From: Candidatus Eisenbacteria bacterium
GTDB lineage: Bacteria; Eisenbacteria; RBG-16-71-46; SZUA-252
Assembly (NCBI GenBank): GCA_005893275.1
Contig: VBOW01000029.1
Coordinates: 1 to 46,673 of the forward strand
Direction: 5' to 3'
Length of the DNA: 46,673 nt
Positions 1 to 9,305 of this stretch are shown in pieces; positions within the stretch are counted from its first letter, which is position 1; the number at the start of each line of letters is the position of its first letter. The notes beneath the pieces are model-generated. The model was not told the DNA's origin. It did no database searches and saw nothing but the letters and a program-made list of their open reading frames with translations. The translations under genes were made by a program, and so were the position numbers.

Positions 1-3000
1 TTTCGCTTCCGCGACACGCAGACGACCACGGCCGAGGGGCGGCTCCGCGCCATCGACGCGAACGGCAACCCGCCTTTTCTCGGGACCGCGGGCGCGCCCG
101 TTTTCACCGCCCCGAACGTGCCCGCAGCGGTCGTGCTGACCGCTACGCAGGACACGCTCGTCGCCGACGGTGCCGATTCGGTTTTCGTCGCCGGCGCGGC
201 GCGTGATGCGTTCGGGAACGCCGTCGCGCAGGGAGAGCGGTTCACGTTCGATGGGGGCGCCCTGCTCACGGAGATCACCGATCAAGATCCGGGTGCGGCG
301 GGCGCCCAGCTCCTGGCCGACTCCACGGGAGCCGTGGGGGGCTACGTCCGGGCCGGAACCACGTCCGGCTCCGGCGCGGCGACGGCTCAATCGGAGCGGG
401 GGAGCGCGGCGGGCTCGGTTCCGATTCATCTTCTTGCCGGTGCGCCTTCGGGGGCGGTCGCCCTCTCCGCCCCCACCGACTCGCTCGCCGCGGACAGCCT
501 GGCGACGCTGATCGTCAGCGCCGCGAGCCTCCGAGACGCGAACGGCAACAAGGTGGAGAACGGCGAGAAATACACGGTCGCCACGACCCTCGGCGCGATT
601 CAGAACCCCGACGCCGACCCGGCCGCGCCCGGCCGCCAGATCCTCGCCGCGGGTGGCGGGATCTCGCTCGCCCTGTTCGGAGGGGATTCGCTCGGGACGG
701 CGCAGGTGACCGCGACCGCCCTGCGCAACGGCCTCTCGAACGGGTCCATGAATGTCCGACTCGTCCCAGGGGCCGTGAGCGCGTCGCGTTCGGCGGTCTC
801 CGCGGATTCCCCCGTGCCGGTCGGTCCGTCGGGGAGCGTGGTGGCGGTCACCCTTCGCGACCGCCAGGACCATCCGCTCGGCGGCGTGCCGGCGGATTCG
901 ATCGGGGTCTCGGTGGTGGGCGCCTCCGCGAGCGTGACCCCGCTCGCCTCCGCCACGAATCCAGCGGGGCGCATCGATTTCCGCGCGACGGCTTCCGTTC
1001 CGGACACGGGCTCGGTGAACGTCTCGGCGCGAGGAGTCCCGCTGGCGGCGCAGCCCTCGATCGTCTTCCAGCCCGGGCCGCTCGACCATTACACGGTCGC
1101 GGGGCCCGCGGGACCCCTGACCGCGGGGGCCGGGGTCACGTTGACGGTTACCGCGCATGACTCCTTCGGGAATTCTCTGCCCGGTCAGAGCGGGAATGTG
1201 CTCCGGCCCACGGTGACCTCCGGCGGCGCTACCGTGCCCGACTCGGTCGTCCTCGCGGGGGGCGCCGCCTCGATTCCCGTGACCCCGACCCTCGCGAGCC
1301 CGCTCACGATCGTGGTGAGCGACGGCCCGCGCTCTACGACCTACGGCCCGGTCGCGGTGAATCCTTCGTCGGCGGCGACGCTCACGATCTCCCCCGACTC
1401 GCTCTCGCTCACCCCGACCCAAGCCGGAACCGTGACCGTCACCGCGCGCGACGGCCAAGGGAACCCGGTCCCCGGTCTGGCGCTCACGGTTTTCCTCGGG
1501 GGGCCAAGCCCCAAGGGCTCCCTCGAATCGCTCGGCCCGACTTCCGGGGGCCCGGGCTCGCAGGGCGGCCTCACGGACGGCTCCGGTCGGCTCGCGGCTC
1601 GATACAGGGCGCCGAGCACGGCGCCGGAGGCGGATTCGATCTTCGCGAGCGGCGGCTCGCTCGCTGCGGTCGGGATCCGCGCGGCGACGGCCCCTGGCGC
1701 GACCGTCGCGCTGCGCGTGTCGCCCCGGTCGCTGAGCTGGACCGCCGGCGTGCCGGAGAGCGTCCGCGTGGAGGCCACGGATTCGTTCGGGAACGTCACG
1801 GTGGCGGACGGTGCGGCGGTCACGATGCGCGGGGCGGGCTCGGTCGCGTGGAGCCCTGCCGGAGGCCCGCTCGTAGCCGGCCGGTTCGTCACCACGGGGC
1901 GCGACACCGTGGCGGAGCCGATCGCGATCGGAGCCGACCGCGCGGGAGGCGGGAGCGGAACCGGCGGGACCGCGACGGTCTCTCCCGGGGCGCCGTCCGG
2001 CGCGATCGCGTTCGCGGCGACGCGCGACAGCCTGACCGCCGACGGCAGGAGCGCGGCCACCGTCGTGCTCGGGCCGGTGCGGGACGCGTTCGGGAACCTC
2101 GTGGGCGCGGGGACGCTCGTGGGCGTGAGCGCGCAGGCGGGGACCCTGCTCGCCTCGGACCAGAGCGCGCTCTTTCCCGGTCTCGATTTGGCGACGGCGG
2201 CGGACGGCAAGGCCTCCCTGGTCCTGATCGCTCCGACCACGCCGGGCCCCGACACGCTCGCCGCGGCGACCCGCGCGGGATCTTCCACCGGGAGCCATGC
2301 GTTCACCTATGTGCCGCCCCCTTCGCTCGCGTACGTCGGGGGCACGGCGGCGCCGGGGGCCGTGCTCCCGGGGAGCAGCGCCTCCTTTACGCTTCAGGCG
2401 CGGAACACAGGGGCGGGCGCGATCCAGCTCGGCACGGGATCCGTGTTCTCGTTCGGCTCGGGCGCGACCACGTTCACGGCGGCGCTCGGCTCGGCGACGA
2501 CCCTCGGGGCGGGCGCCGCGGCCACGCTGACGTTCGCGCCGGCGACTGTCCCGGATACCCTGACCCCCGGCGCCTACGCGCCCAGCTTCCGGGCGCTCGG
2601 CGTGGACGGCACCGGGGCCGCGTTCGACTTCTACCCGAGCCTCGCGGGGTCGCAGGTGAGCGTGCTCGGGATCGGCGTTGCCGCGGTCAGCGCTTCACCC
2701 GACCCCGCCCCGCTCGGATACCAGAATCTCTCGCTGGTCTTCGACGTGGCGAATCTCTCCGGCACGCCGGGCGATCTCTCCGGCGGGAGCTTGAGCTTCT
2801 CGACCGGCGCCTTCATCAGCGGCGCTCCGACCCCGGCGCTCGGCACGACGATCCCGGCGGGCGGGAGCACGCGGTTCACGTTCCCGGTCGCGGTGCCCTC
2901 CGGCGGGATTCCATCGGGGACGACGGTCAGCGCAACGCTCCAGGCGACCGCCTCCTTCGCGGGGACGCCGGTCGTCGCATCCAACTCGATTCCGCTCACC

Positions 3001-4863
3001 TTCCGGGTGACCTCCGCCGCGCGCGTCGCCGCGGCCGCGGGCAGCGGGACGCCGCCGCGGCTCCTCCGGGGCAGGACGTCCAACCCGACGGTGCGCGTCG
3101 CAAACACCGGCGCCTCCGCGGTCACGCTCCATCGAAGCGCCACGCGGCTCGTGCTCGATTCCGGCGCCACGACGCTCGCGACGGGGCTCTCCGCCAACAC
3201 CGCGGTCCTTGCGTCGGACCAGGCGACGCTCGCGTTCGACTCGCTCGCGGTTCCCGCGGCCGGTGTGCCCAAGGCGCGCTACCGGGCGCGCCTTTTCCTC
3301 GACGGCACGGAATCCGGACAGGCTTTTGCCGACACGATCTCCTTCGCGCCCGACAGCGTCGATGTCTTGGACCCCGCGCTCCTCACGGTGCTCGCCGGCT
3401 CTCTCGCTCCCGACACCGTGAGCGCGGGGCAGTCGCGGCCCGTATCGCTCACGCTTCGCAACAACGGAGACGTCCCCTTCGCGCTGGACGCCTCGACCGC
3501 GCTCAAGCTCGCCGCTCCGGTCTCGGTCACGCGCTCCCTGGGCGCCTCCCCGACGCTCAACGCGGGTCAATCGCTCGTCCTTGCCTTCCCTGGCGCCCCT
3601 CTCGGATCGGCCGCCTCCCCCGGCGACGCCTCGGCGACGCTCGATGTGTTCGGCTTCGAGGAGGGGGTGGCCCGCGCGCGGAGCCTCTCCTCCGACACGC
3701 TCCACGCGATGCCGCCCGCCGTGCTCCAATTCGTCGCGCGCTCGACCACGCCGAGCGAAGTACGCCCGGGCCAGACGGTCGATTTCACCCTCGGCCTGCG
3801 AAACACCGGTGGGTCTCCCTTCGCGATCGATCCCGCTCAGACGCGTCTGAGCGCGAGCGACGGGAGCGAGATCATGACCGGCCTCGCCTCCGGCGCGGCC
3901 TTCGTGCTCGCGCCCAGCGCGCAGGCCACGCTCACATTCCCCGGGGTCCTCGTGCCCGCGGCGATGGCGAGCCAGCCCTACCGGCTGGATCTGGCGATCG
4001 CCGGGACGGAGTGGGGGCTCGCCGCGAACGCCGCCGCGACCTCCCCCGACAGCGAGCTGGTCGTGCTCGGGCAGCTTTCCGCGATCCAGGTCCGCGGCAT
4101 CGACACCGCCGTGCCGGTCCAGGTCGCGTCGGGAGGCCCTTCCATCCGCGCATGGGGACTCGAGCTCACGCCGCTCGTCCAGGCGGGGGTCTCGACGAGG
4201 GATTCCCTGGCGTCGGTCGCCATCACGGTCCTCGCCGATGGCTCCCCGGGCGTCCCGCCCGCCTCCTCGGTTTCCTCGATTTCGCTCCGCGACCGCGCGG
4301 GCGCGCTCCTCGCGCAAGGCACGCCGTCTCCCGGCGCGCCGAATCCATTGACGCTGAGCCTGAGCCAGCCGCTCATCATGGCGGGCGGGGCCGAATCGCT
4401 CTTCGTCGAGATCGCGTTTCGTGCCGGCGCGCCCGTGGGCCGCATGGCGATCCAGCTCGCGCGGGGGAACGACGTCCTCGCCCTCGATGCGCTCACCGGG
4501 GCCCGCGCGCCCATCTCGGGGGGCGGCGGGCTTCCGTTCGCGGCGCTCACATCGCGCGAGATCACCTTCTTCGACCGGCCGCACGGCTATCCGAATCCGT
4601 TCCACGCGGGGAGCGAAGCGGTCCTCCTCTCCTACGTTCTCGGCCAGGACGCTCCGGTCAAGGTTTCGATCTACACGCTCCTCGGCGATCTGGTCCGCGA
4701 GCTTTCGCTTCCCTCGGGGAGCGCGGGCGGGGTGAGCGGCTTGAACGAGGTGCGCTGGGATGGACGGAACGGCAAGGGGGAGATCGTGCGGCCCGGCGTC
4801 TACGTCGCCCGGATCGATGGACCGGGCGTGAGCGAGCAGATCAAGGTGGGGGTGCTGCGATGA
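1..4863 (+). CDS. Giant Ig-repeat surface protein with FlgD-like C-terminal domain (5' partial)
   Basis: The reading frame is open from the first base, so the N-terminus and any signal peptide lie outside the window; the visible part is about 1,620 residues. The first half is a series of Ig-like units resembling bacterial Big/invasin domains, with recurring 'DAFGN'/'DSFGN' and 'GNPVPG' motifs. From about base 2,320 the units change to CARDB/Ig-like repeats on 'FTLQARNTG' and 'VANTG' themes. The last ~95 residues form a FlgD/T9SS-type sorting domain: 'YPNPF', then 'VKVSIYTLLGDLVREL', a 'W-DGRN-KG' turn and 'GVYVARI', ending 'QIKVGVLR'. In FCB bacteria such domains direct export and anchoring on the cell surface. 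The stop overlaps the next start (ATGA at 4860), so it is probably translated with the PorV-like gene. It is likely an adhesin or S-layer-like protein; no catalytic domain was seen. Confidence 0.85.
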   Translation, partial: FRFRDTQTTTAEGRLRAIDANGNPPFLGTAGAPVFTAPNVPAAVVLTATQDTLVADGADSVFVAGAARDAFGNAVAQGERFTFDGGALLTEITDQDPGAAGAQLLADSTGAVGGYVRAGTTSGSGAATAQSERGSAAGSVPIHLLAGAPSGAVALSAPTDSLAADSLATLIVSAASLRDANGNKVENGEKYTVATTLGAIQNPDADPAAPGRQILAAGGGISLALFGGDSLGTAQVTATALRNGLSNGSMNVRLVPGAVSASRSAVSADSPVPVGPSGSVVAVTLRDRQDHPLGGVPADSIGVSVVGASASVTPLASATNPAGRIDFRATASVPDTGSVNVSARGVPLAAQPSIVFQPGPLDHYTVAGPAGPLTAGAGVTLTVTAHDSFGNSLPGQSGNVLRPTVTSGGATVPDSVVLAGGAASIPVTPTLASPLTIVVSDGPRSTTYGPVAVNPSSAATLTISPDSLSLTPTQAGTVTVTARDGQGNPVPGLALTVFLGGPSPKGSLESLGPTSGGPGSQGGLTDGSGRLAARYRAPSTAPEADSIFASGGSLAAVGIRAATAPGATVALRVSPRSLSWTAGVPESVRVEATDSFGNVTVADGAAVTMRGAGSVAWSPAGGPLVAGRFVTTGRDTVAEPIAIGADRAGGGSGTGGTATVSPGAPSGAIAFAATRDSLTADGRSAATVVLGPVRDAFGNLVGAGTLVGVSAQAGTLLASDQSALFPGLDLATAADGKASLVLIAPTTPGPDTLAAATRAGSSTGSHAFTYVPPPSLAYVGGTAAPGAVLPGSSASFTLQARNTGAGAIQLGTGSVFSFGSGATTFTAALGSATTLGAGAAATLTFAPATVPDTLTPGAYAPSFRALGVDGTGAAFDFYPSLAGSQVSVLGIGVAAVSASPDPAPLGYQNLSLVFDVANLSGTPGDLSGGSLSFSTGAFISGAPTPALGTTIPAGGSTRFTFPVAVPSGGIPSGTTVSATLQATASFAGTPVVASNSIPLTFRVTSAARVAAAAGSGTPPRLLRGRTSNPTVRVANTGASAVTLHRSATRLVLDSGATTLATGLSANTAVLASDQATLAFDSLAVPAAGVPKARYRARLFLDGTESGQAFADTISFAPDSVDVLDPALLTVLAGSLAPDTVSAGQSRPVSLTLRNNGDVPFALDASTALKLAAPVSVTRSLGASPTLNAGQSLVLAFPGAPLGSAASPGDASATLDVFGFEEGVARARSLSSDTLHAMPPAVLQFVARSTTPSEVRPGQTVDFTLGLRNTGGSPFAIDPAQTRLSASDGSEIMTGLASGAAFVLAPSAQATLTFPGVLVPAAMASQPYRLDLAIAGTEWGLAANAAATSPDSELVVLGQLSAIQVRGIDTAVPVQVASGGPSIRAWGLELTPLVQAGVSTRDSLASVAITVLADGSPGVPPASSVSSISLRDRAGALLAQGTPSPGAPNPLTLSLSQPLIMAGGAESLFVEIAFRAGAPVGRMAIQLARGNDVLALDALTGARAPISGGGGLPFAALTSREITFFDRPHGYPNPFHAGSEAVLLSYVLGQDAPVKVSIYTLLGDLVRELSLPSGSAGGVSGLNEVRWDGRNGKGEIVRPGVYVARIDGPGVSEQIKVGVLR

Positions 4864-6806
4864 GAATGCGGGGATGCTTCCGTCAGGGGCGCATCCTGCG
4901 CCGCCATTTCCTTCGCCGGACCAACGTGCGGCGCCTGATCCGCGCCCTCTGCGCCGCCTCGCTTCTCCTCGCCGCGTTCTTTGGAACGCGCGCGCGCGCC
5001 TCGGGGCAGACCGCGGGGACCTCCAACCTTCTTTCGACCCCGGCGGGCTGGCCGAGCACGGGCGCCGCGAGCGGCTTCACCGGGGTCGCGCTCGATCCGC
5101 TCGCGATCTATATGAATCCGGCCGGCTTGGCCGCGCAGGATGAGCGCTCCCTGCTGGTCCACCACGGGTTGCTCCAATTCTCCACGACCTGGGACCTCGC
5201 CGCGGTCTCGTATCCGGTGCCCGGCCTGGGAGCTGTCGGCCTCGGTTTCGCCCGGATCGGAACCGGCGGGATCGAAGCCTACGACTCGGGAAATCGCGCG
5301 CTCGGCTCGATCGTATACCGCGAGACGGCCGCGGCCGCGAGCGTGGCGCGCCGCCTGCGTGGGCCGATCTGGGGCGGGCTCACGTTCAAGATCCTGGGGC
5401 AGTCGCTCGGCGATGTCTCGGCGTCGGCCCCCGCGCTCGATCTGGGGGTCCTCTACCGCCCGGCCGCGCTGCGCGGCGGGCAGATCGGGGTGTCGGCGCA
5501 GAACGTCCTCGCCGGGTCGCTGGATCTGGGCGGCACGACGCCGCCGCTCGACCGTTCCTTCCGCCTCGGGCTCGGAAGCCCCGAGTGGCGCCTGAACGCA
5601 TCGAGCGCGGGAAAGCTCGTGCTGGATGTCGCGACCCGCGGGAAGGAGGGGATGAAGCCGCGCGTCGGTCTCGAGCTCACCCGCGCGGGGCTCGGAGCCG
5701 TTCGCGCCGGCATTTCGAACGGGAATCCCGTCTTCGGCGTGGGGCTTCGCTTCCGGCGCTACGGCTTCGACTACGCCTACCAAAGCGGGAGCATCGAGGC
5801 GACGCAGCAGTTCGCGCTCCGCCTCGCCTGGGGCGAGCCGGTCAGCCAGTACGAATCGCGCCGCCTGGTCGTGCTTCGGCGGGCGGCCGAGGATTCGATC
5901 CGCGCGCAGCACGCGGGCGAGATCGCGCGCGACCGCAGGAGGGCGGAAGCCTCGGAAACCTCGGGTGACTGGGAGACCGCCCTCGTCCTCTGGGAAGTCC
6001 TGCAGCGCGCCGATCCCGGCCAGCCGAGCTACGCCGGGCGCGCCGAACGGGCGCGGACGGAGATCGGGCGCGGCGCGCAGGCGGCGATCGTTACCGAAAG
6101 CGGGCGGCGGCTCGCATCGACGCTGGCCGAGATGGCCCGGCAGGCGCTCGCGCGGGGGGATGCCGAGGAGGCCGCGGGGCTCCTGCGCGGGATCCCGGCG
6201 GCGGGCGGATCGGGCGCCGTGTCCCAGGATTCTCTCGCCGCGCTCACACGCGACGTCGCCGCGGCGCGCGATCGCACCGCGGACAAGGCGCTCTCCCGCG
6301 CGGACTCACTCCAGAGCCAAGGGCGTCTCCTCGATGCCGCCGGCCAAGTGGCGCTCGCGCTCCGGCTGCGCCCGGACGATCGGCGGGCGCGCGCGATGTG
6401 GGTGGACCTGCAGGGCTCGCTCGGCAAGAGCGCCGCGGAAGCGCAGAGCCTGACCAAGAAGCTCGCCGCGCTCGGGGCGCTGAACGAGGTCGCCCGGGCG
6501 TTTGCGGAAGGGCGCTATCCCGACGCCAAAGCCCTGGTCGAGCGGTCGCTCGCGCTCGATCCCACGAGCAGCGAAGCCCGTGATTGGCGCGACCGCATCC
6601 AGCGCCGGCTCTCGACGCCGAAACCCGAGGTCAACGCGCGGATCAAGCAACTTTACATCAAGGGCATGGAGGCGTTCACGGCGGGGGACTACCGCGAGGC
6701 GCTCCGGAACTGGGAGCAGATCCTCGTGCTCGATCCTCTGAACGAGAGCGCGCGGCGGAACGTGCTCGAAGCGAGAGAGCGGATGAAGTCTGAGGTGCAC
6801 CGATGA
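4860..6806 (+). CDS. PorV/PorQ-like outer-membrane barrel with C-terminal TPR repeats
   Basis: 648 residues. The start is ATG 4860, which overlaps the upstream stop as ATGA and has an AAGGTGGGGG ribosome-binding stretch just upstream; ATG 4866 is the alternative. A long arginine-rich N-region precedes a hydrophobic signal segment (about residues 22-42). Residues ~45-330 look like the PorV/PorQ (UPF0164) family: 'GFTGVALDPLAIYMNPAGLA', strands such as 'GLGAVGLGFARIG', and 'GGQIGVSAQNVL'. PorV is the outer-membrane shuttle of type IX secretion. Residues ~350-648 carry several TPR-like units, for example 'GDWETALVLWEVLQRADP', 'GRYPDAKALVERSLALDP' and 'GDYREALRNWEQILVLDP'. Barrel-plus-TPR in one chain, directly coupled to a FlgD-domain cargo gene, suggests a dedicated export or display partner for that protein. 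The family call is fairly secure; the pairing is inference. Confidence 0.8.
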   Translation: MRMRGCFRQGRILRRHFLRRTNVRRLIRALCAASLLLAAFFGTRARASGQTAGTSNLLSTPAGWPSTGAASGFTGVALDPLAIYMNPAGLAAQDERSLLVHHGLLQFSTTWDLAAVSYPVPGLGAVGLGFARIGTGGIEAYDSGNRALGSIVYRETAAAASVARRLRGPIWGGLTFKILGQSLGDVSASAPALDLGVLYRPAALRGGQIGVSAQNVLAGSLDLGGTTPPLDRSFRLGLGSPEWRLNASSAGKLVLDVATRGKEGMKPRVGLELTRAGLGAVRAGISNGNPVFGVGLRFRRYGFDYAYQSGSIEATQQFALRLAWGEPVSQYESRRLVVLRRAAEDSIRAQHAGEIARDRRRAEASETSGDWETALVLWEVLQRADPGQPSYAGRAERARTEIGRGAQAAIVTESGRRLASTLAEMARQALARGDAEEAAGLLRGIPAAGGSGAVSQDSLAALTRDVAAARDRTADKALSRADSLQSQGRLLDAAGQVALALRLRPDDRRARAMWVDLQGSLGKSAAEAQSLTKKLAALGALNEVARAFAEGRYPDAKALVERSLALDPTSSEARDWRDRIQRRLSTPKPEVNARIKQLYIKGMEAFTAGDYREALRNWEQILVLDPLNESARRNVLEARERMKSEVHR

Positions 6807-6855
6807 CCGCTCCCGGCGACAAGGCGCGCCGATGAGCCCCAGGGTGAGCCGATGA
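6803..6855 (+). other. Two stop-start coupled mini-ORFs between the barrel and kinase/phosphatase genes
   Basis: The barrel stop is inside ATGA at 6803-6806. ATG 6803 opens a 10-codon frame (MTAPGDKARR) ending at TGA 6833-6835, which is inside a second ATGA. ATG 6832 opens a 7-codon frame (MSPRVSR) ending at TGA 6853-6855, inside a third ATGA whose ATG (6852) is the start of the kinase/phosphatase gene. The two 'gatgagcccca' stretches form an imperfect 20-bp tandem repeat, so the arrangement may be a small duplication. A ribosome could in principle re-initiate three times in a row. Whether the peptides are made is unknown. Confidence 0.4.
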
Positions 6856-9305
6856 GCCCCAAGGCGGGACCGACCCGACGCCTCCAGCTCCGAGTCCCTG
6901 CCGAGGACCGCCACCTAGCCGAGATCCGCGACTTCATCCAGGATGCCGGCGAGAAGATCCAGATCCCCGGAAAGGTCCTCGCCAACACGAAACTCGCCGT
7001 AGACGAAGCCTGCACCAACATCGTGAAGCACGGCTACAAGGGGCAGACCGGCTTCATCGAAGTCGTGGTCACCGGGAATCAGCGCGAGTTCTCGATCGCC
7101 ATCCAGGATACGGGCGAGAGCTTCGATCTCCGCAACGTCAAGAGCCCCGATCTCAAGATGTACGTCGAGACGAGGAAGCGCGGCGGGCTCGGCGTCTTCC
7201 TGATGAACCAGCTCATGGACGAGGTCCGCTACCGCGGCGGCCCCAACGGGAACGTCCTGACGATGTCGAAGCGCCTCCGGCACCGCCGGCGGCGCCCGGG
7301 GAAAGAGCCGAAGCGCCGCTCGCTGCGCTTCGCGTACACGCTCCAGGCATTCGGCGCGATGACGTTCCTCGTCGCGGCGGCGTTCGGCTGGATCCACGCG
7401 CGGCAGATCCAGGACGTTCGTGGAGAAGCGATGTCCCACGCGCGGAGCGTGGCGCGCGGGCTCGTCTCCCCGGCGCTCGATCTTCTTTCGCGGCCCGAGC
7501 CCATGTCGATCGAGCAGACGCTCCTGAACCAGTCGATCCGCGCCGCGCTCCGAGCGAATCATGAGTACGTTTCCGCGCGCGTCCTCGACACGACCGGGCG
7601 CGTGTGGGGCTCGAATCGATTCGAGGAGCTGTTCACCACGGAGCGCGGCGGCCCCCGGCCCGGGCCGGGCGAGGGGGGAGGCGGTGCGCCCCCCCTCTAC
7701 ACTGTGAGCGGCGGGGTGCGCACGATCGTCGAGCCGGTGCGGGCGAGCGATTCGGGCAAGGGCTCGAGAATCCTCGGTTGGGTCCAGATCGGGATCAGCG
7801 AGCGCGCGATCGACTCGCGAATCGGAAGCGCGCGGGCCGAGCTGGCCGGGATCGCGCTCCTCACGCTGCTCCTGGGCTGCGTGCTCTCGGTGATCCTGAT
7901 CGGCATCTTCGTCCGGCCGATCCAGGTGCTCTCGGAAAGCGTGCGCGCGATCGGTGAGGGGACGATGATGGCCGAGGTCGGGGGCTCGGGGAACGAGGAA
8001 ATCGATGACATCGCCCGGGCGTTCAACGAGGTCACCGCCAAGTTCCGCGCGGCGCAGGGCAGCCTGGTCGAGCAGGAACGGCTCCAGAGAGAGATGCAGG
8101 TGGCGCAGGAGATCCAGCAGAGTCTCCTTCCGCGGCGCGTCCCCGAGCTCGAGGGCTACGAGATCGGCGCCCTGTACCGGGCGGCGAAAGAGGTCGGAGG
8201 GGACTATTACGACTTCGTCCAGGTGGACGAGCGCACCGTGGGGGTCGTGGTGGCCGACGTGTCGGGCAAGGGCGTGCCGGGATCGCTCGTCATGACGATG
8301 ATCCGGACGGCGCTCCGCATGGAGGCGCGTGGGAACCGCTCCGCTTCGGACGTCATGGCTCGGATGAACGCCTTCGTCACCGAAGATATGAAGAAGGGAA
8401 TGTTCGTGACGATGTTCTATGTCGTGCTCGATTCGGTGAACCGCGTCGTGACCTACGCCAGCGCGGGGCACAATCCGATGATTCTCTACCGCGGCGAGTC
8501 GGACGCGACCTACTTCCTGAAACCGAAGGGGATTCCGGTGGGGATCGACGCGCCGGACGCGGATCTGTTCCGGCGCACGATCAGCGTCGAACGGCTCACG
8601 CTCAAGCAGGAAGACATGATCGTGATCTACACCGATGGAATCACCGAGGCCATGAACCCCGAGCGGGAGCAGTTCGGCGAGGCGAGGCTGCTCGGCGCTA
8701 TCAAGCGGCATGCGCACCTGAGCGCGCAGGAGTTCTCGGAGGCGCTGGACAAGGAGATCCACGAGTTCACGGCGGGCGCGCTTCAGAACGACGACATCAC
8801 GCTGGTCGCGATCAAAGAGAAAGTTCAGCCGGAAGAGCGCCTCGAGTCGAAGCGGCGCGAGCTCTTCCGGCTCGTCGAGGAGGAGGGGGTGGCCGTCGCG
8901 GAAGCGTGTGACCGGCTCCAGGTCGCGCAGTCGACCTATTACCGGTATCGCCGGCGGGTGGCCGAGGTGGGAGGGCTGGAGGGCCTGAAGAGCATCCGAC
9001 CCCGCGCCGAGCTCGCCAGGGCAAGCCTCGAGGAAGAGGCGGCCATCTTGTCCCTGGTGAAAGAGCAGCCCCTGATGGGGGCCCGGCGGGTCTCGGATCT
9101 GCTGCGGGCGACGGGCCGCTCGGGAGCCCGTTTGACCCCGGCGGTTGTCTACGCAACCCTAAGGCGTCAAGGGCTTAACACGAAGGAAAAAAGGCTCGAG
9201 TTCGCCCGAAACGGAACCGATAGACGTATGGCAAGGCTGGCCCGGGCGCTCTCCGGGGATGCCCAGGCCGGCCGCGCTCCGGAAGGACAAGGAGGGGGAG
9301 TATGA
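6852..9305 (+). CDS. RsbW-like kinase / HAMP / PP2C-type phosphatase fused to a transposase-like DNA-binding tail
   Basis: 817 residues. Residues ~10-140 are an RsbW/SpoIIAB-type HATPase (N-box 'DEACTNIVKHGY' at 51-62; 'GGLGVFLMNQLMD' at 111-123). TM1 is ~161-182, an extracytoplasmic stretch follows to ~330, TM2 is ~331-354, then a HAMP-like linker. Residues ~430-655 are a SpoIIE/RsbU PP2C phosphatase with expected metal ligands in 'GGDYYDF' (450-455), 'ADVSGKG' (468-474), 'YTDG' (593-596) and 'NDD' (646-648). The kinase would phosphorylate, and the phosphatase dephosphorylate, a STAS partner, probably the next gene's product. Residues ~660-716 resemble a transposase HTH ('STYYRYRRRVAEVGGLEGL') and ~728-785 an IS-type winged helix ('LTPAVVYATLRRQGLN'). 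The stop overlaps the next start (ATGA at 9302). The tail is very unusual for this family and may bind DNA or serve for docking. Confidence 0.88.
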   Translation: MSPKAGPTRRLQLRVPAEDRHLAEIRDFIQDAGEKIQIPGKVLANTKLAVDEACTNIVKHGYKGQTGFIEVVVTGNQREFSIAIQDTGESFDLRNVKSPDLKMYVETRKRGGLGVFLMNQLMDEVRYRGGPNGNVLTMSKRLRHRRRRPGKEPKRRSLRFAYTLQAFGAMTFLVAAAFGWIHARQIQDVRGEAMSHARSVARGLVSPALDLLSRPEPMSIEQTLLNQSIRAALRANHEYVSARVLDTTGRVWGSNRFEELFTTERGGPRPGPGEGGGGAPPLYTVSGGVRTIVEPVRASDSGKGSRILGWVQIGISERAIDSRIGSARAELAGIALLTLLLGCVLSVILIGIFVRPIQVLSESVRAIGEGTMMAEVGGSGNEEIDDIARAFNEVTAKFRAAQGSLVEQERLQREMQVAQEIQQSLLPRRVPELEGYEIGALYRAAKEVGGDYYDFVQVDERTVGVVVADVSGKGVPGSLVMTMIRTALRMEARGNRSASDVMARMNAFVTEDMKKGMFVTMFYVVLDSVNRVVTYASAGHNPMILYRGESDATYFLKPKGIPVGIDAPDADLFRRTISVERLTLKQEDMIVIYTDGITEAMNPEREQFGEARLLGAIKRHAHLSAQEFSEALDKEIHEFTAGALQNDDITLVAIKEKVQPEERLESKRRELFRLVEEEGVAVAEACDRLQVAQSTYYRYRRRVAEVGGLEGLKSIRPRAELARASLEEEAAILSLVKEQPLMGARRVSDLLRATGRSGARLTPAVVYATLRRQGLNTKEKRLEFARNGTDRRMARLARALSGDAQAGRAPEGQGGGV

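Noticed and set aside
2695-4605. Long minus-strand frame opposite the surface protein
   Set aside because: Arg/Glu/Gly-rich shadow of Ig repeats; no family features and no start signal.
1848-4859. Continuous frame that extends the barrel protein far upstream
   Set aside because: It runs in another frame inside the giant surface-protein gene, and its translation is low-complexity Arg/Gly-rich; the ATG at 4860 with a good ribosome-binding site is the true start.
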